Shown: positions 7,364 to 13,275 of the stretch, piece after piece
Position numbering within the stretch: the first letter of the stretch is position 1
Layout of the letters: the number at the start of each line of letters is the position of its first letter
DNA from: STD1-204 sp041649895
Lineage (GTDB): Bacteria > Patescibacteriota > Minisyncoccia > Minisyncoccales > Minisyncoccaceae
Direction: 5' to 3'
Assembly: GCA_041649895.1 (NCBI GenBank)
Contig: JBAZMG010000004.1
Span: 1 to 26,917 of the forward strand
Length of the DNA stretch: 26,917 nt
Program-made: the position numbers and the translations under genes
Notes under the pieces: generated by a model
Seen by the model: the letters and a program-made list of their open reading frames with translations, nothing else
Told to the model about the DNA's origin: nothing
The model's database searches: none

Positions 7364-7431
7364 TCCGCCGTCGCCAAGGCTATGGCGGACAAAGGAATTA
7401 AGAATATTGGTGCTGCTTGCGGCAGCTTTTA
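7364..7431. repeat. Two hairpins between ABC ATPase and permease genes
   Basis: CCGCC/GGCGG encloses a short loop at about 7364-7388, and GCTGC/GCAGC encloses TTGCG at about 7413-7428, followed by TTTTATTT on the plus strand. Direct copies of AATTAAGAAT flank the first. Hairpins of this GC-core, AT-flank kind also occur at 11916-11956; they may be dispersed intergenic elements of this genome (inference). Confidence 0.4.
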
Positions 7432-7440
7432 TTTAGATAT

Positions 7441-8229
7441 TTATCGTCTGCCGCCCCACACCTTATGGCCCGCCCATTTTTCTTCGTGTTCTTCTCTAAT
7501 ACCTTTTCCGGTTAAAGCCAAAAAAGCGTCTTCAAGCGAATCGGTATTTGTTTTTTCTTCCAATTCTTTCGCCGTGCCCGTAATAATGATCTTGCCGTGA
7601 TCAATGATCGCTATTCGATCCGCCACTCTTTCCGCTTCTTGCATATAGTGAGTGGAAAAGAAAACGGTAATCCCTTCTTTTTCATTCAAGTTTTCAATGT
7701 AGTTCCACATTAAATTTCTGGTTTGGGGGTCGAGCCCAAGTGTCGGTTCATCCAAGAAAAGAACTTTCGGATGGTGTAATAACCCCCGGGCGATTTCGAG
7801 CCTTCGTTTCATTCCGCCGGAAAAATGTTTCACTTGTTCGTCTTTTTTGTCCCAAAGTTCGACGAGTTTCAGCAATTCCTCGGTTCGTTTTTTAAGCAGA
7901 TCCCTTGGTACATCGTAGAGCATACCGTGAATTTCCATATTCTCTTTCGCGGTGAGATCTTCATCCAGGCTTGGGTCTTGGAATACAATTCCGAAAGAAT
8001 GCCTGGTTTCGTCCTGTTCCGTCACGGGATCGAATCCATTGATCTTTATTTCTCCCACAGTCGGGCTCAAAAGGGTGGTCAGTATTTTAATCGTTGTGGT
8101 TTTGCCCGCGCCGTTCGGTCCTAAAAAAGCGAAAACCTCTCCTGCTTTTACTTCAAAAGAAATATTGTCCACTGCCAGAAAATCCTTAAATTTTTTTGTA
8201 AGGTTTTTAACCTGAATTATGTTTTCCAT
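7441..8229 (-). CDS. ABC transporter ATP-binding protein (DrrA-like)
   Basis: Cytoplasmic ATPase powering the permease at 6586. It has Walker A (FLGPNGAGKTTTIKIL), Q-loop (FQDPSLDEDLTAKEN), ABC signature (HFSGGMKRRLEIARGL), Walker B (VLFLDEPTLGLDPQTR) and the switch His (FFSTHYMQEAE). All catalytic residues are present. The C-terminal extension after about residue 225 (KELEEKTNTDSLEDAFLALTG) is typical of DrrA/daunorubicin-type exporters. The frame begins six codons earlier (8247), but that ATG lies within GATGGGGG, which I read as the SD of the ATG at 8229. A near-identical G-run motif precedes the MliC-like gene just upstream. It probably forms an operon with that gene and the permease. Confidence 0.93.
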   Translation of the reverse strand: MENIIQVKNLTKKFKDFLAVDNISFEVKAGEVFAFLGPNGAGKTTTIKILTTLLSPTVGEIKINGFDPVTEQDETRHSFGIVFQDPSLDEDLTAKENMEIHGMLYDVPRDLLKKRTEELLKLVELWDKKDEQVKHFSGGMKRRLEIARGLLHHPKVLFLDEPTLGLDPQTRNLMWNYIENLNEKEGITVFFSTHYMQEAERVADRIAIIDHGKIIITGTAKELEEKTNTDSLEDAFLALTGKGIREEHEEKWAGHKVWGGRR

Positions 8230-8234
8230 TTTGT

Positions 8235-8264
8235 TTTTTACCCCCATCTTTTGGGAAAAAGGTG
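8235..8264 (-). repeat. 5'-leader hairpin motif, copy 1 (before ABC ATPase)
   Basis: On the minus strand CACCTTTT faces AAAAGATG, so the GGGGG that acts as SD for the ATPase gene can be held at the base of a hairpin. The same 30-base motif occurs at 8694-8723. Confidence 0.55.
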
Positions 8265-8273
8265 AAGGCGGAA

Positions 8274-8690
8274 TTATTTATTTGTGTTGTCCGCAATACA
8301 ATCTTCGTACGTGGTTTTATCTCTCTCCTGAATAAAAGCCGTATCACCCGTGTTCCAGAACACAAAAGACTCATCGGTGTTCGAATAGCGCGCGCCCGAA
8401 GCCGATAAGGTTTGCAATAATAACATTGATCGCCCGTCACTTAAAGAGAGTGCAACTTTTTCACTGAAAAATACGGCATTGATCGTTTTTCCTCCCGCGC
8501 AATCGAAAGTCGCGGAAGTAATTACGTTATCTTGATTTTCCCCTGTGTTTTGCGCGGGGACTTGGTTGATGATCGCTTTACTGGCGCCGCACCATTGGCC
8601 TAAATAAAAAGCAAGCGCGAAAGTTCCCACATAGATGATAATCGCCGCGACTCTTGAATACCACGTAACTTTATTCCATTCTATTTTCAT
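8274..8690 (-). CDS. Membrane-anchored MliC-like (C-type lysozyme inhibitor) domain protein
   Basis: 138 residues: a short cytoplasmic start, one transmembrane segment (about 13-30), a linker, then a domain resembling MliC/PliC. The domain runs from FDCAGGKTINAVFF through LSLSDGRSMLLLQTLSASGARYSN to FVFWNTGDTAFIQE and a final conserved Cys (YEDCIADN). The two cysteines are placed as in the family disulfide, and the SASGARY box is the part that inhibits C-type lysozyme in known members. It is anchored by a membrane helix rather than a lipobox. It starts the likely operon with the ABC exporter. Lysozyme inhibition is a family-based inference. Confidence 0.78.
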   Translation of the reverse strand: MKIEWNKVTWYSRVAAIIIYVGTFALAFYLGQWCGASKAIINQVPAQNTGENQDNVITSATFDCAGGKTINAVFFSEKVALSLSDGRSMLLLQTLSASGARYSNTDESFVFWNTGDTAFIQERDKTTYEDCIADNTNK

Positions 8691-8693
8691 ATA

Positions 8694-8723
8694 TTTTTAC
8701 CCCCCATCTTTTTTAAAAAGGTG
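8694..8723 (-). repeat. 5'-leader hairpin motif, copy 2 (before MliC-like gene)
   Basis: Same motif as 8235-8264: CACCTTTTT, a short spacer, AAAAGATGGGGGG, then TAAAAA and the start codon. Here the upstream arm is preceded by CCCCC, giving a stronger stem that would cover the G-rich SD. Confidence 0.6.
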
Positions 8724-8788
8724 GGGGTTTGCTCCCCGTTTTTAAAAAATAGCGGGTGGATTAATTAATTATTTTTTATTTTAGTTTT

Positions 8789-8817
8789 ATTATAATCCCC
8801 TAAAAGTTAAATTACAA
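8789..8817 (-). promoter_or_regulatory. Promoter of the MliC-like/ABC exporter operon
   Basis: TTGTAA (8812-8817), 17-base spacer, perfect TATAAT (8789-8794). Predicted leader of about 90 bases containing the hairpin at 8694-8728. Confidence 0.65.
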
Positions 8818-8839
8818 TGAAGCATTCGGTCTTTGACAT

Positions 8840-8868
8840 AAAAAAGAGTCTATGGCGGCTCTTTTTTT
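8840..8868. terminator. Bidirectional intrinsic terminator
   Basis: AAAAAAGAG is complementary to CTCTTTTTT across a ten-base loop, with T-runs on both strands. It overlaps the 3' end and stop of the gene at 8850. Confidence 0.7.
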
Positions 8869-9062
8869 AATTCTTCAATGATTTTTTGGTGCCACTCCTC
8901 AGTGACGATGTTTGTCCACGTGGGCGGTTCCTCATAATCGTCGGCATAGGAATCAACGATTATATCGGTTTCTATGACTGGTCCTGTTTTTATTTGACCG
9001 TTTGACTCGTTTAATTTCTGATCATTCAGACAATAAGCCATTATCAGAAAACGGTCCTTCAA
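8850..9062 (-). CDS. Hypothetical protein; downstream half of a TAA-interrupted frame
   Basis: From a TTG at 9062 this frame encodes 70 residues (LKDRFLIMAYCLNDQKL onward), acidic, with no known family. The same frame is open a further 29 codons upstream (ENNEFVFIPTCDFSVNYGYP and onward) with protein-like composition and without ATG, GTG or TTG. It runs straight into the TAA that ends the gene at 9150-9404, which is in the same frame. The true start could be an ATC or ATT just after that TAA (AGGA lies nine bases before an ATC), the TTG given here, or the upstream gene itself by readthrough. It could also be the broken end of one pseudogene. Confidence 0.45.
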   Translation of the reverse strand: MKDRFLIMAYCLNDQKLNESNGQIKTGPVIETDIIVDSYADDYEEPPTWTNIVTEEWHQKIIEELKKEPP

Positions 9063-9149
9063 ATGAATCGGTTCGTTTGGATAACCGTAATTGACCGAAA
9101 AATCGCAAGTGGGAATAAAAACAAATTCGTTGTTTTCGATAGTGATTGG

Positions 9150-9404
9150 TTAAAATCCTACTCTGTCTTCAATGCTTTTTCCCATTTCTTCGACAATCAA
9201 TGCTTCTATATCTGCCGGCAGCAATCCCAGAATTTCAGTATATTCCAATGAATGCGCACGGAGAGTTTGCCAGAATATTGGTTTTTTTCTTTTGCAATCC
9301 TCAACTATTTTGCGTACCCTTTCCCTCACTTTTTTGTTTGGTGAAAGCGGCGTTTCAATCGGAGATTCGGCAACCAATTCGTTGTTGTCAGAAACATCAG
9401 GCAT
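9150..9404 (-). CDS. Hypothetical protein; upstream half of a TAA-interrupted frame
   Basis: An 84-residue protein with no recognised family: an acidic Ser/Pro-rich start (MPDVSDNNELVAESPIETP), a basic helical middle (KKVRERVRKIVEDCKRKK) and an acidic helical end. Expression signals are excellent: TTGACG/TATTAT promoter at 9447-9476 and AGAGGTGA about seven bases before the ATG, one of the best SD sites in the window. The frame ends in TAA and then continues open in phase for 99 codons to 8850. The two parts together would give a protein of about 184 residues. Confidence 0.6.
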   Translation of the reverse strand: MPDVSDNNELVAESPIETPLSPNKKVRERVRKIVEDCKRKKPIFWQTLRAHSLEYTEILGLLPADIEALIVEEMGKSIEDRVGF

Positions 9405-9446
9405 CTTGTGTCACCTCTTGGTAATGTACAAATAATAGCTGTTTAT

Positions 9447-9476
9447 ATAATACTCCAAAAGCCGATAAACCGTCAA
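9447..9476 (-). promoter_or_regulatory. Promoter of the gene at 9150-9404
   Basis: TTGACG (9471-9476), 18-base spacer, TATTAT (9447-9452). The SD AGAGGTGA follows about 30 bases downstream. Confidence 0.7.
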
Positions 9477-9497
9477 TTATTTGCTCAAAAATCAGAT

Positions 9498-9526
9498 TTT
9501 ACAAAAAGAAAATTTTGAAGTATCCT
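9498..9526 (+). promoter_or_regulatory. Candidate promoter of the thymidylate synthase gene
   Basis: TTTACA (9498-9503), 17-base spacer, TATCCT (9521-9526). It would start transcription at about 9533, right before the ATG at 9536, which argues against the TTG at 9515 as start. Confidence 0.45.
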
Positions 9527-9535
9527 GTATACGAT

Positions 9536-10948
9536 ATGAGTACTCAAGAAAAACTTCCTAAAATTGATATTTGGCCAAAATATTACGCAAGCCAATTGAT
9601 CCTTAATCGTGAACCAAAGGCGGCGATCGCGGTGATCACTGGCTGGACTAAGAAAGAGGACGTAATGAACAAGCTTTCTCCCAAATCGAGAGAAAAAGTT
9701 TCGGTTATGGGGCAGCTTTATTCCAAAGAAGGAATAAATTTTATTATTCGCAATTTGTTTTTAAATCCGAATATTAATTATCTCGTCATCACCGGCAATG
9801 ACCTGTCCGGAAGTCTGAAAGAGTTTCGGGAATTTTTAGCAGGAGAAAAAAAGGAATTCATCCATAGTGAGATTCCCGAAGAAAAAATCAAAGAATTTAT
9901 AAATTATTTTTCAAAAAATAATATTGCCGTGGAAGTTTCCAAAGCGGACGAAGCAATAAAAAATCTAGACATTTCGAAATTGCCAAAACAATGGACAGCG
10001 GAGCCTATTGATTTTCCCGACCATTCCGGCACCAAGGCCGCTGTATTTCCTTCCGAGAAGGCCGGATTCAGGATTGAGGGAAATAAAGTGGCGGATGTTT
10101 GGCTCCGGGTTTTAGACAGGATCTTAAAATTCGGGCGTGAAAAAATGAGTCAGTATGAGGAAAAACAAAAAGAACTGGTGGACGTGATAACAATTGTCAA
10201 TGGCGACGATCCCGATAACCCTTATCTCCCATCTTATCTGTATTTTACCAAAGAAGATTTGATCAATTATTATCCTCAATTGATGACCGATAATGTTTTT
10301 GACGGGATCGAATACACATACGGTCACCGATTAAGAAACCATTGCGGGATAAATCAAATACAAGCCATAATTGAAGAATTAAGATCTGAAAATTATTCTC
10401 GCAGGGCTTGCGCGTTCACGTGGAATGTGCAAAAAGATTCCAAGAACACAAAAGCTCCCTGTCTTGATCTGGTTCAGGCTTTGGTCCAAGATAATGTCCT
10501 TTACGTGACGGCCTATTTCCGCAGTAATGATATGTTTCGAGCTTGGCCGCAGAACGCGTTCGGCCTTTTGAAGATCCAGAAGGAAATAGCCCAGGAATTG
10601 AACTTTTCGATCGGCAAGCTGGTTATAGTTTCTTGTTCCGCGCACATCTACGAGCGTGATCTTTTGGAGGCGCAAAAAATGATAGAAAAAAACAAGCCCA
10701 GGCTTGAATGTGAAATTGATCCGCGTGGAAATTTTGTGATCGAACTTACCGATGAGGAGATTGTCGTCAAACACGTCGACGAAGAAGGAGTTTTCCTTCA
10801 GGAATTCAGAGGGAAGACCGCGAAAGAGCTTCGAGACCGGATCAGTCACTTCGTGAGCAATTCCGCGCACGGCATATATTTGGGAGCGGAACTTTATCGC
10901 GCCGAGCAGGCATTGAAGAATAAAACGGAATTTATCCAGGACGCGTAG
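9536..10948 (+). CDS. Thymidylate synthase fused to MtrA-like and DUF4346-like domains
   Basis: Likely makes dTMP from dUMP with a folate-type one-carbon donor. Numbered from the ATG (470 residues): about 15-110 resembles MtrA, the tetrahydromethanopterin methyltransferase subunit (PKAAIAVITGW, and FLNPNINYLVITGNDLSGS like the NPNIRFL..CG box). About 215-390 is a ThyA fold with active-site Cys309 (KAPCLDLVQAL), dUMP-phosphate residues in RSNDMF, conserved Asn in WPQNAFGLL, and HIYERDL for the H-x-Y that binds the sugar. About 391-470 resembles DUF4346 (IDPRGNFVIEL, AHGIYLGAELYRAEQAL). The His after the active-site Cys in E. coli ThyA is Leu here. I placed the start at the ATG; a TTG seven codons earlier lies between the -35 and -10 boxes. 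Confidence 0.82.
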   Translation: MSTQEKLPKIDIWPKYYASQLILNREPKAAIAVITGWTKKEDVMNKLSPKSREKVSVMGQLYSKEGINFIIRNLFLNPNINYLVITGNDLSGSLKEFREFLAGEKKEFIHSEIPEEKIKEFINYFSKNNIAVEVSKADEAIKNLDISKLPKQWTAEPIDFPDHSGTKAAVFPSEKAGFRIEGNKVADVWLRVLDRILKFGREKMSQYEEKQKELVDVITIVNGDDPDNPYLPSYLYFTKEDLINYYPQLMTDNVFDGIEYTYGHRLRNHCGINQIQAIIEELRSENYSRRACAFTWNVQKDSKNTKAPCLDLVQALVQDNVLYVTAYFRSNDMFRAWPQNAFGLLKIQKEIAQELNFSIGKLVIVSCSAHIYERDLLEAQKMIEKNKPRLECEIDPRGNFVIELTDEEIVVKHVDEEGVFLQEFRGKTAKELRDRISHFVSNSAHGIYLGAELYRAEQALKNKTEFIQDA

Positions 10949-10951
10949 CTC

Positions 10952-11482
10952 TTAAATTTTTCCGTTGGCAAATAGTTTTTGCTTGTTTTTGATCTCAAAT
11001 CTATTCGCGAAGAATATTGCCAATTCGGCAATTCCGAAAAATACGAAAGTGTAAAATAGGTCTCCCGCGAAATTATTTTTTACGAAAGGCAGGCCAGCTT
11101 CATAACAAGCAAGAAGGCCACTTAACGTGCGCGGATACCAATCGGCAAATTGCCAAACAGCCCAATTGGTTATTAAAAAGAAAGAGGCGGTTCCGACAAG
11201 GCTCGCACCAAGAGCGGCAAACCATTTTTGTTTTTTGATGAATATTCCCAAAAGTACCGTGAAAGCGAAAGAGAGATAAACGCTCGCTAATAATTGCCAC
11301 TGGTAAAATCCCAAGATCCAATCACTTAAGAGCATAATCACCATAGGAATTAAAAAAGCAACCCTTTTATCCTTGAGATAATATCCGCTGAAAAGCGCTA
11401 TTGCTCCGACAGCGGTAAAGTTCATAGGATGAGGGAGGAAACGAGTTAGAAAACCGATAATGATTAGCGCGTAATAGATCAT
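10952..11482 (-). CDS. DUF6580-type integral membrane protein
   Basis: A 176-residue protein with five to six hydrophobic segments. It matches the pattern I associate with DUF6580: RFLPHPMNFTAVGAIALFSGYYL at the start, the LLSDWILGFYQWQ loop, FFLITNWAVWQFADWYPRTLSGLLACYEAGLPFVKNNFAGDLFY, and a last helix. Members resemble the small S components of energy-coupling-factor importers, so uptake of a small nutrient is possible but unproven. It converges on the thymidylate synthase gene, with stops three bases apart. A good promoter ends nine bases before the ATG, implying an almost leaderless message. Confidence 0.75.
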   Translation of the reverse strand: MIYYALIIIGFLTRFLPHPMNFTAVGAIALFSGYYLKDKRVAFLIPMVIMLLSDWILGFYQWQLLASVYLSFAFTVLLGIFIKKQKWFAALGASLVGTASFFLITNWAVWQFADWYPRTLSGLLACYEAGLPFVKNNFAGDLFYTFVFFGIAELAIFFANRFEIKNKQKLFANGKI

Positions 11483-11491
11483 TTCTGAATT

Positions 11492-11520
11492 ATTGTATGT
11501 TATTTCCGGTGGAGCGTCAA
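11492..11520 (-). promoter_or_regulatory. Promoter of the DUF6580-type gene
   Basis: TTGACG (11515-11520), 17-base spacer, TACAAT (11492-11497), nine bases before the ATG. The -35 box overlaps the stop codon of the zincin gene. Confidence 0.75.
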
Positions 11521-11900
11521 ATATCGTTTTTTCTTCTCCTTGTTTCGGCTTTTCTTACCATTCCTTCGTCCATTCCAAAGTGATGCGCGATCTCATGCCA
11601 GACGGTTTCTTTCACGATTCGCCTGACGTCTTCTTCCGATTTGGCTGATTTTTCGATCGGATTTTTGAATATTGTTATTTTGTCCGGCAAGACCTGTCCG
11701 TATCCCCATCGTTTTGTTTTTGGAATGCCTTCGTATAAACCGAAAAGAAAATAATTATTTCTAATCTTTAATTTTTTCAATTGCTCCCGAGTCGGCTCTT
11801 CTTCGATCACAATTCCGACATTGTCCAATTTTTTAAGGAATTCCTCTGGGATGGCTTCAATTCCCTCTTGTACCAATTTTTCAAAATTTTCCAAGGTCAT
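11517..11900 (-). CDS. Zincin-like metallopeptidase (PF06262-type)
   Basis: A small (127-residue) cytoplasmic protein of the possible-metallopeptidase family. It shows ENFEKLVQEGIEAIPEEFLKKL, then FGLYEGIPKTKRWGYGQVLPDKITIFKNP, then the zinc motif HEIAHHFGMDE (HExxH plus a downstream acidic residue). Members are widespread in small-genome bacteria, with no settled substrate. The frame can be read from 11936, but that start lies inside a terminator stem and ahead of the -10 box. The ATG at 11900 begins seven bases after a TGGTATAAT box and fits a leaderless message. Confidence 0.85.
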   Translation of the reverse strand: MTLENFEKLVQEGIEAIPEEFLKKLDNVGIVIEEEPTREQLKKLKIRNNYFLFGLYEGIPKTKRWGYGQVLPDKITIFKNPIEKSAKSEEDVRRIVKETVWHEIAHHFGMDEGMVRKAETRRRKNDI

Positions 11901-11907
11901 ATTAATG

Positions 11908-11916
11908 ATTATACCA
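11908..11916 (-). promoter_or_regulatory. Extended -10 promoter of the zincin gene
   Basis: TGGTATAAT, a perfect extended -10, seven bases before the ATG. No -35 box is recognisable; the region upstream is the terminator at 11916-11956. Confidence 0.7.
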
Positions 11917-11956
11917 AAAAATCGCCTCCGCGCCACTGGCGGATGAGCGATTTTTT
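11916..11956. terminator. Strong bidirectional terminator ending the polysaccharide operon
   Basis: AAAAAATCGC (11916-11925) and GCGATTTTTT (11947-11956) are perfectly complementary, with an inner TCCGC/GCGGA pairing. T-runs follow on both strands. On the minus strand it ends transcription from the gene at 11975, immediately before the zincin promoter. Confidence 0.85.
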
Positions 11957-11974
11957 GTTTTTTGCGCCAAAAAT

Positions 11975-12217
11975 TTATTTTGCTTGCGCGAGATAGTGAT
12001 TTATCAGATTAATTGAAGAGTGTTGTTCGACAAGGCAGGCATAAATAATAACTCCGGCCAAACTGAGAATAAAAAGAGAAACCGTCCCGACGATCAGAAT
12101 ATTTAAAAATCCGAAAATCAAAAACTTATTTTTCTTGAGTTTTTTTACAATACTGTGTCCGACGACTACGCCGGCGTGAAATATTACTGATGGTCCCGCT
12201 ACTGGAATTAATTGCAT
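11975..12217 (-). CDS. Small membrane protein downstream of the GT2 synthase
   Basis: 80 residues: a moderately hydrophobic N-terminal segment (about 3-23), a basic turn (KKLKKNK) and a long hydrophobic stretch (about 31-62) that could be one or two helices. No family is recognised from sequence. It begins eight bases after the GT2 stop and is the last gene before a strong terminator, so it belongs to that operon. PgaD and IcaD, small two-helix partners of PgaC/IcaA-type synthases, occupy the same sort of position; an equivalent role here is inference from context only. Confidence 0.7.
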   Translation of the reverse strand: MQLIPVAGPSVIFHAGVVVGHSIVKKLKKNKFLIFGFLNILIVGTVSLFILSLAGVIIYACLVEQHSSINLINHYLAQAK

Positions 12218-12225
12218 ATATTTAA

Positions 12226-13242
12226 TTATTCATAAAAAACTCTTTCCGGTTTAAACCAGGCCAGGTTTTTTTGTTTTAACACCAATTCTTTTATAAATTG
12301 TTCGATAAAAACGGCCGAGTTGATAAAGATAATAATAATGTATGGGAATGGCGCGAAAAGCAGTGCCGGTCGTTTTTCCGTGATCGCGGCCCAAAGACCG
12401 AAACACAGGGAAACAAAAAGATAACACGAAATAAATATCAGCGCGACGAACGGATTTAAGATAGGGATAATAAATGCCAAGAAGGCAAATACAATACCTT
12501 CAATGTATAAAAGAGAAAGTTCCAGGGTTTTAATCGGATTGGTCTCCATTCCAAAATGCTTTATAAGGTTTTGCCATCCCCCGCCATACCATCTGCGCAT
12601 TTGGTTCATATACGACTTCAGTGTTGACGGATCTTGAGTATACGAGATCGCCTTGCGATTATAAAATATTTTCAAGTTTTTATCTTGGAGCTTATATGTA
12701 AAATCCAAATCTTCCGCCACGGTGTCGTGATCAAAGGTAATATCTTTTTTAAAAGCGCTTGTCCTGAATGCACTGGCGGCTCCGGGCATAACGAAGATGT
12801 AATCAAGATAGCTTTGCGCCAACTTGTGCAAATTCTGTCCTACGGCGTAGTCAAGAGATCGGCAAAGAGTCAGCCAATTGTAGGGACGGCTTACGACGTA
12901 TCCGGCCATCGCCGCGACATCGTCATTCTCGAAGTTTTTTTCAACTTCTTTGGCAAAATCACGATCAAGAATAGTGTCCGCGTCGGTGGTTGCGAATACG
13001 TCGCCCGTAACAAATCTTAATCCGAATTCCTGAGCCCGGCTTTTATTGCCGGTGTTTCTGGGGGTTCTTTTGACGGTGATCTTATCGGCGTAAAGCATTA
13101 ATATCTCGGGGGTTTTGTCCGAAGAGCAATCGTCGATAAAAATAATTTCATCGAATTTCCGGCTTTGGTTCAAGCACGAAAGAACGCAGGCTTCCACCGC
13201 TTTCTCTTCATTAAAGCATGGTACTAAAAGAGATATCTTCAT
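12226..13242 (-). CDS. Processive GT2 glycosyltransferase (PgaC/IcaA-like)
   Basis: A 338-residue family 2 glycosyltransferase with a cytoplasmic catalytic domain and C-terminal membrane helices. Catalytic motifs are intact: DDCSSD near 37-42, DAD at 87-89, ED at 177-178 and QMRRW at 214-218. The last is the QxxRW motif of processive synthases such as PgaC, IcaA, hyaluronan and cellulose synthases. Three hydrophobic segments follow (about 243-262, 264-288 and 295-318). It sits 33 bases downstream of a secreted polysaccharide deacetylase and 8 bases upstream of a small membrane protein, which suggests a poly-N-acetylglucosamine-like surface polymer. The polymer identity is inferred. Confidence 0.88.
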   Translation of the reverse strand: MKISLLVPCFNEEKAVEACVLSCLNQSRKFDEIIFIDDCSSDKTPEILMLYADKITVKRTPRNTGNKSRAQEFGLRFVTGDVFATTDADTILDRDFAKEVEKNFENDDVAAMAGYVVSRPYNWLTLCRSLDYAVGQNLHKLAQSYLDYIFVMPGAASAFRTSAFKKDITFDHDTVAEDLDFTYKLQDKNLKIFYNRKAISYTQDPSTLKSYMNQMRRWYGGGWQNLIKHFGMETNPIKTLELSLLYIEGIVFAFLAFIIPILNPFVALIFISCYLFVSLCFGLWAAITEKRPALLFAPFPYIIIIFINSAVFIEQFIKELVLKQKNLAWFKPERVFYE

Positions 13243-13275
13243 AGATGTGAATGCGTTCTTAGTTTAAAAATATTT

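Noticed and set aside
8230..8247. Earlier ATG for the ABC ATPase (MGVKNK...)
   Set aside because: That ATG is part of the GATGGGGG ribosome-site motif shared with the neighbouring gene, and the extra six codons have no counterpart in the family.
11901..11936. Upstream start (MARRRFFG...) for the zincin
   Set aside because: It lies within a terminator stem and before the -10 box. The ATG at 11900 is the domain start of the family.
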